Source: Tetradesmus obliquus
Taxonomy: Eukaryota > Chlorophyta > Chlorophyceae > Sphaeropleales > Scenedesmaceae
DNA length: 64,000 nucleotides
Assembly: GCA_030272155.1 (NCBI GenBank)
Contig: CP126192.1
Span: forward strand, 8,404,501 to 8,468,500
Direction: 5' to 3'
Part shown: one piece after another, positions 53,480 to 64,000 of the stretch
How the letters are laid out: the number at the start of each line of letters is the position of its first letter
Position numbering within the stretch: the stretch's first letter is position 1
Translations under genes and position numbers: made by a program
Notes under the pieces: model-generated
Databases searched by the model: none
Seen by the model: the letters and a program-made list of their open reading frames with translations, nothing else
Told to the model about the DNA's origin: nothing

Positions 53480-56400
53480 ATGCAGCTCAACCAAGCTTTG
53501 GTGAATTTAATCTATGTGCTGCTGCTGTTGGGAGCAGCAGTGCAGGCCCAGCAGCAGCAGCGGCAGCAAGCTCGCCACAGCAGCTTGAAACTAGAGGACC
53601 AACAGAGTGATGCAGTTCTAACAGCTAGCACAGGAGACTACGGCAAAGTGCAGCTGTGGCTAGGGCAGCGTGCGCGGCCACTGCTGCGCACGCTGCAGCA
53701 TGCAGTTACAGCCCCAGGGCAAGACATTGTGGGTGAAGCGCTAGCAGCAGCAGCCGACAGCAGTGCTGCTACTCCTACAGGCGCTGCATCGCATTGCATT
53801 CCCGCAGCTGCGACCCGCACCACCACACACTGCCACAAGACCTGCCTCGTGTGTCCAGCAGATCCCAAGCTGCAGCCACACCAGCGCCCATGCAACTGCT
53901 GCAAGGCGGGTTACGTGCCTGCAGCCGAAGGGAGAGCTGCGTGTGTGGCCTGCAAGCGGGGCACCTTTGCAGGTGCAGGATGGAAGGCGTGCCGCAACTG
54001 CACGAGGGGCCTGACAACAACAACAGCAGCCTCGGCAACATGTGATGGTGAGTGGGCTCACAAGTGGGATGCTGGGATTGCAGTGCAAGCCACAGCCTGC
54101 GGCATGCTGCTGGGTTGAGCTAGGCACACATCACTGTCGTATCCGTTGCCTTGCAACAGCAGCTGCTGCTACTGCCATTCATTGCTTCTGCTACACCATG
54201 TTGTCTTGGCGCACAGCTGGTCATAGCTTCAACCACGGACACCACCACTGCTGCTGCTGCTGCCGCTGGCGTTGCTCCTGCTGCTGCTGCTGCTGCTGCC
54301 ACTGCAGGCTGCTCTCCAGGGAGGTGGCTGGACAACATCACAGTCACAGGCACTGACGGCAAGCAGCAGGTGCTGCAGGTCTGCAGGGTTTGCTTGCCGG
54401 GCACCACATCTCGTGGAGGTGCCCTGACCACAGCACCAGCCTGCAAAATATGCCCCAAGGGCAGGACAACTGTGGGTGCTGACAGGGTGCACTGCTCAGG
54501 CAAGCCAAACTGCTCCGTGCTGTCTGTGCTGTGATGCACAAGATGCTGCAAGCATTGCAGCAGACTGTAGTTTGCATGGCGTAGCAATGCAGCATGGTGA
54601 AAGAGCTGCGCATATGCGTGCGCAGGGGCTGCGCCGCAGGCGCCATGCGCCTTGGTTGTCTTTTGGCTAGAACAGCTGCGCGCTACATCACCTGACTATG
54701 GCCTACTTGGTGCTGCTCATGCCGTAAGACCTGCACTTCAATGCGCCGATTGCACTAGGCGCCAATGCACTTATTGTGCAGTCCACTGCGCTGTGCTGCA
54801 CATGCATAGCATTGCAATGCATCGAACTGCTCAAGACACCAAGCACAGTGTGAAGATGTGCGGGTTTTGGGTGCTTCTTGTGCTGCAGCATGCGCAATTG
54901 ACTTTGGCGTTGCTGGAAGGTGCGTGAGAAATGTGCTGCGCTGTACTGTTCAACCCAGGCATATTCATGTATCGCGCCGTTTGATGTAGATATGAGGCCG
55001 TCTTCTTGGTACCTGTTGTGCTGTGCAGCATGCGCGATGGGCTTTGGTGCTGCTGGCAACGGTACCTGCCGCCGCTGCAAGCCTGGCACATATGGCAGAG
55101 GAGGCCCAGCCAATGACAGCAGCAGCAGCTGCCAGCCCTGCCCGGAGGGCCACACTAGTGACGCAGGGGCCGTTTCAAAGGGCGAGTGCAGGGAAGGTGC
55201 GGCCGTGGCCTGGCACATGCTTTGATGTCCCCTGTGCTGTGCTGCCAACACTGTTACCACAGCACATTATGCCGTCCTGATCTTTGCTGCCACCTGTGCT
55301 CTTCCTCATGCTCCTGCATGAAGTTGCAAGCAGCCAAATTCAGTTACGCTTGAACACAGTAACCGCATGTACAGTCACAGTGCAGCTGTGGATCTGCAAC
55401 CTGTTTGACGCACCGCACCCGGCATGAGCTGGTGATCAAGCCCCTGCCTTTTTCACTCGATCTCTGCGCACATGGGTTCCAGCAGATGCTCCCAACACAT
55501 CCAGCCCTGTATGTGCTGCCTGTGTGCTGCTGCAGTGGCTCCACCTGCCAGCCCCAGCCCTAGCCCCAGCCCTAGCCCTAGCCCCACAGCTCAGATTCCA
55601 AAGCCCAGCCCATCTACCTCACCTTCCCCTTCCCCATCCCCTTCACCCTTTCCCTCCCCATCACCTGCTGCTAGCCCCTCCCCATCACCTGCTGCTAGCC
55701 CCTCACCATCACCTTCACCATCACCATCACCCTCTCCTAGTCCCCAGCCTATTATCATCCCTTGGTGGTACCCATGGCCGCCGCAGCAGCAGACATGTGC
55801 CTCTGTTGGTGCCAGCTGCAGCTCTGGCATGCTGAAGCGAGATGCAGCGACCATCGTGGTGACGTACGCGCCTCCTCCACTGGAGCAGCTGTGCTGCGTG
55901 AGTGCGCGGTTGCGGTTTGTGATTTGGATTGAGAGACGGGATGTTGAGCAGCACAGTAGTCGTGCGTGCAAACATGTACAGCACATGGTGCGGCTGCATC
56001 ATGCATGCACGTGGTGCGGCTGCATCATGCATGCACGTGGTGCGGCTGCATCATGCATGCACGTGGTGCGGCTGCATCATGCATGCATGTGCAGCGTGTG
56101 GAAGCTCCCATGTTTCTTTGGATGCATTAAGCAGGGCCGCATCTGCATATATGCAAACAGATGCTGCCTCAGTGCTGAAGAGGCTCGCACAAAGGCCACA
56201 GGCTGTTGTTGCAGTGAATCCCAGTAATCTGAGATCTGCCTGTTGATTGCTGCGCATGCTGTAGGACACGTGTACCAACTTCGCCTGCCCACCAGGACTC
56301 AGCCGCAGCAACCCAGTCGTACCGCGCAACATTCGCCCATCCTTCCCAATCTGCTGTGTAAGTGGGAAAGCGGGTTTCATGATCTTGTATGGTGACACAC

Positions 56401-59400
56401 ATCTGGCACATACTTTGCAACAACACCTACAGAAACTTCCTGTCTTGCTACGCAACATCAAATGAAGGCGGTTGTTGGTTAGAAAGTGTGTTGCGCTGTT
56501 GAATTCGCTTCTGACATGCGTGTTTGCCTCGTGTTGTGCAGAATGCATGTGCTGATTTCAGCTGCGGCAGCCTGAAAGCCAGGGACCCCCCACCAGAGCT
56601 CAACCAAGGTGAGCTGGGCTGCAGTTGTGAGGCTCAACCCACCACAGCACTGCACTGAGGCCTTGAAGCAAAGCCTGTGCTGCTGTGGCTGCTGAGGCGC
56701 AATGTATTCTGCATGATGTCATGGCCGGCAAGGGCGGACATGATTTAGATGTGTGAAATAGCTCGCAAAACCAGTTGCTGGCAGCTACTCACTTTGAAAG
56801 TACGTGTGCTCCATGTGTTTGCATGCACAATCTGCAAAGAATGCGGCGGCAGATCAGCACGGGCCGGGAAAATCACTGCTTCAAGCTGACAGAAACATGG
56901 GTGCCCCCACACATGCCGCACGTTTGTGTAAAATGGTTCAGGCTCTGCTTCCATGTCTTCTTTTGCTGCTGCTGCTGCTGCTTTGCTAGGGTCTGCTACG
57001 CTCGACCTCTGCTGTGTGACTCCTGTGCTTGCTCGGCCTGCCGTCTCAGTGCAGCTGGCTGCCGCCAGTTGCGATTCTGCAGAGGTGGAGAAGCTGTTGC
57101 AGCAGCTGTGGCAGCAGCTGACAGCTGGTATGGCGCCTGACATGGCAGCACAGGTTGTTGTGTACAAGCAGAGCTGTCAGGTGCGTATGCAGCTCTGCAC
57201 TGACCAGGCAGTTGCTGGTGTTGCTATGTTGCACTGTACATGCTGATGTCAGCTGTGCTACGTGCTTGCATCAAGCAAGCTTTCATGGAATGTGTGCGAG
57301 GCATGACAAAGCGTACACAGGATATGCAGTGGCAGCCGCAGACGCTCTGCGCACAGTACACGCGTGATAAGACGCCACTCAACATACCTCAACCGCTTGC
57401 TGCTTATAACTATGTTACACTGCGCCCTGTACGCTGCTGGCTAGCAGCCGCAAGCTGCTGCCGATGCTTTGCACAGGGCTGAAACTGTGAAAGTCTTAAG
57501 ACGCTTGCTGCAAACATTGCGCCGCACACTGTGCAGGCTGGCAGCCGCAAGCTGCTGATGCTAGGCAAGCGGCAGCTGGTTGGCTCAAGCAGCAGCTACA
57601 CACTCAACATCGTCATAACAGTCAAAGACACGAACACGTCACCTGACGCAATCACAGCAGCAACCAAGGCACTTACGGATGCGTTGGGTGTAGGCAGCAG
57701 CCTGCCAGCCAATGCAACATTAGCACAGCTGCTGCTGGAGCTGAATGGTATTGCTGGCAACAGTACCTCTCCAGTCAATGCCACACAGCACATGCTGCAG
57801 GAGGTCAACGGGGCGATTGCCGCACTGAATCTCAGCAGCATCTTCAGCAATGCGACTGCTGTGGAAGGTACACGGCTGCACTGCTCCTTTATGTTATTTT
57901 CATGAGGACACCAGTAACAGAACTGAATTCTGCCAGCATTTCACATGCTGTGTCCAGACCTAGATTGTGTTCACACTACCGTGCACAGGCTGATTAGCAG
58001 TTGTGCCAACTGACAAATGCACTGGCAGATTCTCCTGCAATCGCGCATCCACTACGTAGTGGAGTATACTGCCCTTGCTGTGCTGCTCTGCTTGCAGTCT
58101 CCAGCCAAGCCATCAAGTGTGATGGCGTGCCGGTGCAGGCTGGTGCTGCGTTCCCGACCTCTTGCAGCGGCCTAGCAGCAAGCCAGACCTGCCAGGGAGT
58201 GTGTGACAATCAGCAGGGGCTGCTGACATACGTCTGTCAGGAGGACAGCGGCAGCTGGAAGCATGTAGGGGGCAGCTGCTTTGGAGGCAGTTCAGGTGAG
58301 TGGCGTGTTTGGATCTAGACGCGCGGTGGTCGGCACACAACGTCAATCTTTATGGGAATGATTGACACATTGTGCTGGCGCAGATGCTTTGTGCGCATTT
58401 ACATGCTGAAGGCATGGTAATTTGCTGCTGGTGAAGTTCAGCGCTGGCTCAGTGAGCCAATGTTGATGGTTGCCAGGAGCCAGACCCAGAGGTTTGCCTT
58501 TATAAAATATGTGTTGCAACATTGCCTCAATGTTCTCTAATGCACTTCCTGTATGATGTGCCACAGTTGCCACACTTGCATGTTCCGGATCACCAGCGAA
58601 GCAGGGAATGGCCGACGCCTCATGGCCTGACTGCATGGGCTTGAGCAGCTGCACAGCAAACTGCACAGGCAACACAGCTGGGCATCCATCCGCGCTATGC
58701 GACCCATCTACAGGCAACTGGACAGCAGTTGCAGGGGTGTGTACAGAGGGTGAGTGGATGAGGCTGGAACCTCGTGTACTGCTTGCATTATCATTGTGCG
58801 GCGCTAGGCAGGCGGACGCAACATCGCTGCAAGGGAATACATTGGCAGCTCTGTCCTGACGGCATTGGTCACACCCACATCCTTCATGGGCAGCACGCTG
58901 CTGCACCAACAGCATACTCCGCAGCTCTGCATGCTGAATACTGCTGACTATGACTCTCTTTGCTCGTTGAACACACGTGATTCCCCGTTTCTGTCGTGTG
59001 CAGTTCATTGCCCCTTGTCCCCTACAAGCGCACTGTCAAACACAACATGGCCAACATTCTGCAGCGCCACAGGCATCAATGCCACATGCAACGCCACCTG
59101 CACCTGCACTGAAAACGCACGCTATGTGCCGCTGGGTGATCCCCCAACAGCCACATGCATCAAACATGATGAGCACAGTGGGTCCTGGTCTGTCACCAAC
59201 AACGGCAGCTGTTCTTGCGTAAAGCCCTGGCCCAAGCTGCTGCTGTTTGCTGCCTTCCCCTCTGATCTCTGGTCGCCAATATACAGCGGCCCTAGTGCCA
59301 ACCTAACAGCAGTGAATGAAGAGGCAAATATAACGTGTGTCACGGCACCCGCTGCTCAGTTTGGTATGGAGAACACCCCATGTGGCACTGAAGGCAGCGT

Positions 59401-62400
59401 GCCGCCTGGAACATATCAACTGCAACAAGTTGCGCCTGCAGGAGCGCAGCACTACCGATGGGAGTGCTCTGTCATGATCAACTCCACATCCAATGCAAGC
59501 ATTCCCGTGTACACCAATGGGACGGGGCCAAATGCAACTGTCAGCGTGATGCTGTATGAAAGCATTTCCACTGTGTTGTGCACAGCGCTGTACAAACCAC
59601 CCCCATCGTGTGCCAACACAGGCACCAACGACACTGCAACAACGCCTTTCCAATGCCCCCGAGGGTGGGTTCTAAAACCCAACCCCGGCAACATAAAAGA
59701 GCTGTCCAACACAACCTGCTGTGTAAGTTCTCATGCTGTAGGTTGGCTCTACAACCTCCATACGCTCGTGCGCTTTGTTGACGTTTGATAAGAAGACGAC
59801 GGTGACATTGAAACGATGTGCTACTTGGAAATAACGTGCTTGCCATGGAGCATGCGACGGGGGTGTGCTTTTGGTGCTTTTTGAGGCACCGCCCAACCAT
59901 CATTGCCCAATCGCCCGAGAAGGACAGCATCTGGCTTGCCAGACTACTATGTGTGGCGTACAGCAACAAGCGTACTCAATACAATTCTGATGTACCGTGC
60001 TGTGTAACATTGCAGGATGATGCACACTGGCCTAGGCTAGCATTGTTGAGCTTCTTCCCTGACAACTGGTGGTCACCTCCATACCAGGGACCAGGCGCCA
60101 ACCTAACCGCCAACAGCAGCCTAGAATCGTGCATCAAGGCACCGTCAGTGCAGTGGAGCAGTGAGACCCATTACTCTAAACCACAAAAGGGCTGGTGCAG
60201 CACTGATGGACGCATGCCTCCTGGCATTTACGAACTGCAACAGGTGGCGCCTCCCGGAACAGAGCTGTACATACAACAGATTGCTACTCTCAACGGCTGG
60301 GACTGCTACACTGTGCAAGGCGTGCGCATGCCGTTGATTGAAAGTGAACCACCGGGACAAAACATGACCCACAGTGTGTTGTTGCAGAAATGGCAGAGTG
60401 TGACGTGTGTGGCACACTACCGACAGATTCCTACATGCGCAGATACGCAAGTCAATGACGGAGATATCACACCATTCAACTGCCCGAGGCCGTGGACGCT
60501 GAAGCCAAATGCCATCAGCATCGCAGAAGTGTCGCCAGCATGCTGTGTAAGCAAGCTGGCTCTGTACAGAGCCTGCATGTAGCCGCCGCTTGCATTGCAT
60601 ACCTATGGCGTAATGGCGATACAACTTGTTAGTCTGTGTCGTCACCATTGTGCCGAGGACTATTGCACACTGTCCTGACAGCTGCAGCAAGTCAAGCAAT
60701 CACCATGTAATGCTGCTCTGGCAACTACAAACAGATACAATGGCTTGTCCAAGATGCACTCACTCTCCACGGTCATTTCCTGCTTTGTATCTGCAGGAGT
60801 TTGTGCCTGTGAACTGCAGCCTGGTGCCCCACAGCGTGGCCAACACCTCCAGCAACACGTGTCAGTGCACACAATCGGGCTATGAAGTAGAGGCCCTGAG
60901 CGGAAGCACACTACTGGCATGCCTGCCATCCTCTACCACAGAGTGTCCAGCAACATACCCAATCGCACTCAAAACAGCCGGGGCTGCTCATAACATCATT
61001 GCATGCATCACTACACCATCTACGGAGTTTGGCAAAACGAAGTGCCCAGAAAGTTTCCCAGTGGGTTACTACAAGTTCGACCCTCCTGAGCTTCATGAAT
61101 GCCTGACAGCTCCTCCTCCAGGGGACTTGCACTGTGAACCTCCGTATGACCTTCCTATTGTCAATGGCTCCGAACTGCTGGGGTGTGCTATGAAGGCCTA
61201 CAATGTCTGCCCCAGGGACACCGCAGCGTACAGAGCGTTCAACTCATTTCCACCTTGGCTCCCTCAGCTCTGCCAGGCGTATGACATGTATCGTATGTGT
61301 AAGCTTCGAAGCTCCTTCGAGGTCTCTGCCAGCAACGTGCGTGGCGGCACCGATGCATGCCTTGCACTCGACCCGTCGCCAGACAAACAAGCATGCCCAA
61401 CAGTACCAGGCGCAAACTTTCCAGTGACGATTGTGCAAGCGTCGCCACTGGGCTGCGGCAGCTACGCACTGCCATGCTCAAGTGCTCGCATTGTACATTG
61501 CCAGACTGTTGAAGCTCTCTGTGGCAACTATCTCGGCCCCGAGGTGAGCGGCTTCACAATCATGGGCTACACAACGCCTGACGGCCCAAGCGTCAAGGTT
61601 GGGTGCCGTGCCTCAAGAAGCGCATGCGACCTTGTTGCTGCTGCAATGCGCCCTCCCCCCGGTGCCGGTGCCGACCCTACAGCGGCAGGCGACATAAGCT
61701 ACACAATCCGCCTGGCACAAGGGCCTGAGCTGGTTGGTTGCATCCAGACTGGTGCCACAATGTGTCCTGCATCACACTCGTATGCGACCTACAACAGCGC
61801 TGGCGAGTTGCTGGAGTGCAACAAAGTCGGGACAGCCATTCCATCATGCCCACCAACGGGCCAGCCAGACAACACCATGAAAGTGTGGGACATCAATTGG
61901 CTAGTCGTGCAGTGCCTGCGCTCATCTGAGCCGTGCCCTACGTCTCATCCGCTGGCATTGCGCACCTACCAAATCGGCACACCTGTCATCGGACTACCTG
62001 CAGGCTGCGTTGCACATGGGGTCCAAGGAGGTGACTTTTGGCAGCGGTATCTTCCTGGGTTTTGTGATGTTGGCAACGGGGTTCCTTTCCCTCTTTTTGC
62101 TCCTGGACCCAACGATGCAAATGGTGGCGCCATGGAGACCAGGGTGACTAGCTGGGTTCAGCAGTGCTACCCGGCGCAGGTTGTCCAATCGTGCAACTTG
62201 CAGGTGGGTTGAGGTGTAAGGTACTGCCGCGTGGGGATGCTGTTGCATGACACGTCACTTGATTGGCCGATGATCACCAACGTTGATCGACATGGGTGGC
62301 GGGATGTACGCACGCCACCATTCCAGCCAGCACGTCTCCTCACAGTATGCACAGGCATTGCATCGCGAGTGATTAGTCTCACAGAATACATCCTGCACAT

Positions 62401-64000
62401 GAACTTCTGCTGATACCATGATGTGATCCATACCACTCAACTGTCTCTCAGCGTAAGCTGCAGCAACATCATGTGTGTTGCTGTGCTCTTCAACCTTGAT
62501 AGGTCAAGGATGGAGCCCAAGGCTACGGCATAGGCACCTACAACATTGAGGTCAGACAGAACGATTCTTCCCCTCTCCAAGGTTGCGTGCTTGAGGGCAC
62601 ACAGTCTTGCCCAGGTATCTTGCAGACGGAGTGGACTTCATACGCAGAGAGCTTGTATGGCACACCAGCATGGGCCGAAACATACGGATTGACCACGTTC
62701 CCTTTTGCCTACTTCTCCTCGCCTACCTCACTTGCACGCTGTGCTGCAAGCGGCAGTTGCCCACCCAGAGACGCCAGCCAGCCGGGCCAGATGTACACTA
62801 TACCATTGATGGACATTGGTCATGTTGTTGGTTGCGGCACTGGCGGCTGCCCGGTGAGATTCCCTGTGGCTGTTGGCCCACCCTCAAGCACGCCATTGGC
62901 GTGCCTCTCTGCGACCTCGCATTGCAGCAGCGCAGCGAATGGAGAGTACCCGTTCATGTTGTTCAAGGCTGCGCCACCAGCAACACAAAGTGACTTGGCA
63001 ACAGCGATGTTGGAGCGCTGCATACAGAAAACAAGCAACCTCACGTCATGCAATGGGGTGCCAGGCTACACGGGGGTGGCCATATATGATGCCCTTGGCA
63101 ATCTTGTTGGCTGCTCTGCACCGGGTGTCACTGCTTGCCCACCACAGTTCCCTTTGCTAGTGTGGGACACAGATGGAGGCTTGAGCTCATGCCACCATAG
63201 GTACATCAATGATTGTAGCCACAACCATGGTGGATTGTTCCCGTGGAGTGTTGGACGTCCAGTGAATGATGCTGCGGTGGGTTATCTGTTGCTGCAGGAC
63301 AAACACACGCCATCTTGCACTGCATGGCATCATCCCCTTTCAACCTTGGCACTGCCGACCTTGCCACCTTGTCATTTCTGACCCCAAGCATGTTCATCAA
63401 ATATCATGCACGATATCCAATTGTTTGTTGTGCAACTATATTCAGCCACCTTGCAGCAGCTGCCTTCAAGGCAGTATGCTCCTACTCGTGTAGTATGTGC
63501 GCTAGTACAGTGTGCCACGCGTACGTTGCAGCGCACCTTGTTGGGCCAGGCCTGGCCTAGGCCAGCTTCCCTAAAGTGGCGATTCATTTCTCCGGCTTCA
63601 AGGCATGCAGAAGTGTGTGCTTGGCGTATAGAAAACTCTCGTGAATCACAGTGTCAGGTCTTGATGTTGATAGCTGTTTACGACTCGTTGAGACCTTGAA
63701 AACCCAACCACAACTGCGTCACCCTTCATGCCGCAGGGTGGGATCATTGGCTGTGGAGCTGCAGGCCTCTGCCCCAGTGCACCAGGAGTTGTTGCCGTGT
63801 CTGAGGATGCCACCCCTTCTTACAGCAGCAAACCGTTCGCATGCTTTCTTGTCATGGACAACAACTGCCCCTCCATTGGCAATCAATTCCCACTCTACAA
63901 CGGTGTGACAGCGACTGGCCTCCCACGCCTTGTGCGTTGTGTTTGGAACACAAGCGTCACAAACTGCAGCCCGATGACACCTTTCACCGCCAGCATCATG
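53480..64000 (+). CDS. Giant secreted cysteine-rich modular matrix protein (3' end beyond window)
   Basis: Fifteen exons (53480-54047, 54308-54499, 55029-55196, 55536-55897, 56265-56357, 56542-56608, 56990-57180, 57537-57867, 58098-58295, 58567-58749, 59004-59722, 60016-60546, 60797-62203, 62503-63276, 63737-64000) give 2016 codons and stay open at the right edge. A signal peptide (residues 1-23, [14 protein letters not shown]) is followed by cysteine repeats of the GCC2/GCC3 or TNFR-like type ([44 protein letters not shown]) and an (SP)n hinge of about 60 residues that is probably hydroxyproline-glycosylated. Then come modules that begin TCA/TCT and end CC, two CCP-like cysteine modules (exons 9 and 10), two paralogous modules of about 175 residues (exons 11 and 12), and tandem [LV]xGC-CP modules (exons 13-15). 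Many N-glycosylation sequons are present (NCT, NTT, NAT). It is most likely a cell-wall or extracellular-matrix glycoprotein. Start: the first ATG before the signal peptide. Confidence 0.88.
54886..54922 (+). repeat. Acceptor-side copy of matrix-protein exon 3
   Basis: gcagcatgcgcaattgactttggcgttgctggaagg is a diverged copy of the true exon 3 start at 55029 (gcatgcgcgatgggctttgg), with a TGA in frame. It shows the same pattern in this gene, in decayed form. Confidence 0.75.
55986..56092 (+). repeat. 26-bp minisatellite, four units
   Basis: Four copies of tggtgcggctgcatcatgca (plus tgcacg) lie in the intron after exon 4 of the matrix-protein gene. The last unit carries one change. Confidence 0.95.
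57420..57490 (+). repeat. Acceptor-side copy of matrix-protein exon 8
   Basis: The sequence gctagcagccgcaagctgct and its flank repeat the start of exon 8 (57537, ctggcagccgcaagctgctg), with the copy cut at about 57490. An acceptor is no longer recognisable. Confidence 0.7.

Overview
The window is nuclear DNA of a eukaryote, most likely a chlorophycean green alga (Scenedesmus/Tetradesmus-like; this placement is inference). The genes are split by many short introns with GTGAGT/GTGCGG donors and CAG acceptors. The sequence is saturated with CAG/CTG repeats, TGTAA motifs lie downstream of several stops, and the products include chloroplast PGRL1 and a secreted (SP)n-hinge protein of the kind found in volvocine and chlorophycean walls. 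There are no operons, rRNA, tRNA or CRISPR.

Layout. 1-2901: 5' part of an unrecognised minus-strand gene with a 216-bp (GAT)72 tract in an intron. 4571-12420 (+): cationic amino acid transporter, 11 exons, with a truncated LINE in one intron. 14796-17466 (-): Leu/Ala-rich helical-repeat protein, apparently damaged. 18776-22064 (-): PGRL1, 5 exons. 25027-27936 (-): unrecognised coiled-coil gene. 29363-29983 (+): DUF427 protein. 31132-36932 (-): homoserine dehydrogenase, 8 exons. 38357-39184 (-): MGAGSS-starting coiled-coil protein. 39612-45177 (+): NDUFAF7/MidA-type methyltransferase, 10 exons. 46131-52648 (+): family-2 glycosyltransferase (cellulose-synthase-like), 16 exons. 53480 to the right edge (+): a very large cysteine-rich secreted modular protein, at least 15 exons and 2016 codons. 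The exon chains I built for the transporter, PGRL1, DUF427, HSD, NDUFAF7 and GT2 genes each stay in frame from ATG to stop.

The main observation is genomic rather than a pathway. Nearly every multi-exon gene carries arrays of extra, decayed copies of pieces of its own exons. Each copy spans a splice junction: acceptor-side copies lie upstream of the true exon, and donor-side or stop-side copies lie downstream. Many acceptors are themselves (CTG)n runs ending in CAG. This looks like a genome in which short tandem duplications across splice sites arise continuously, are tolerated, and leave decoy exons in introns. The second notable item is the matrix protein, whose small modules are carried on symmetric phase 1-1 exons, as in exon-shuffled animal extracellular proteins.
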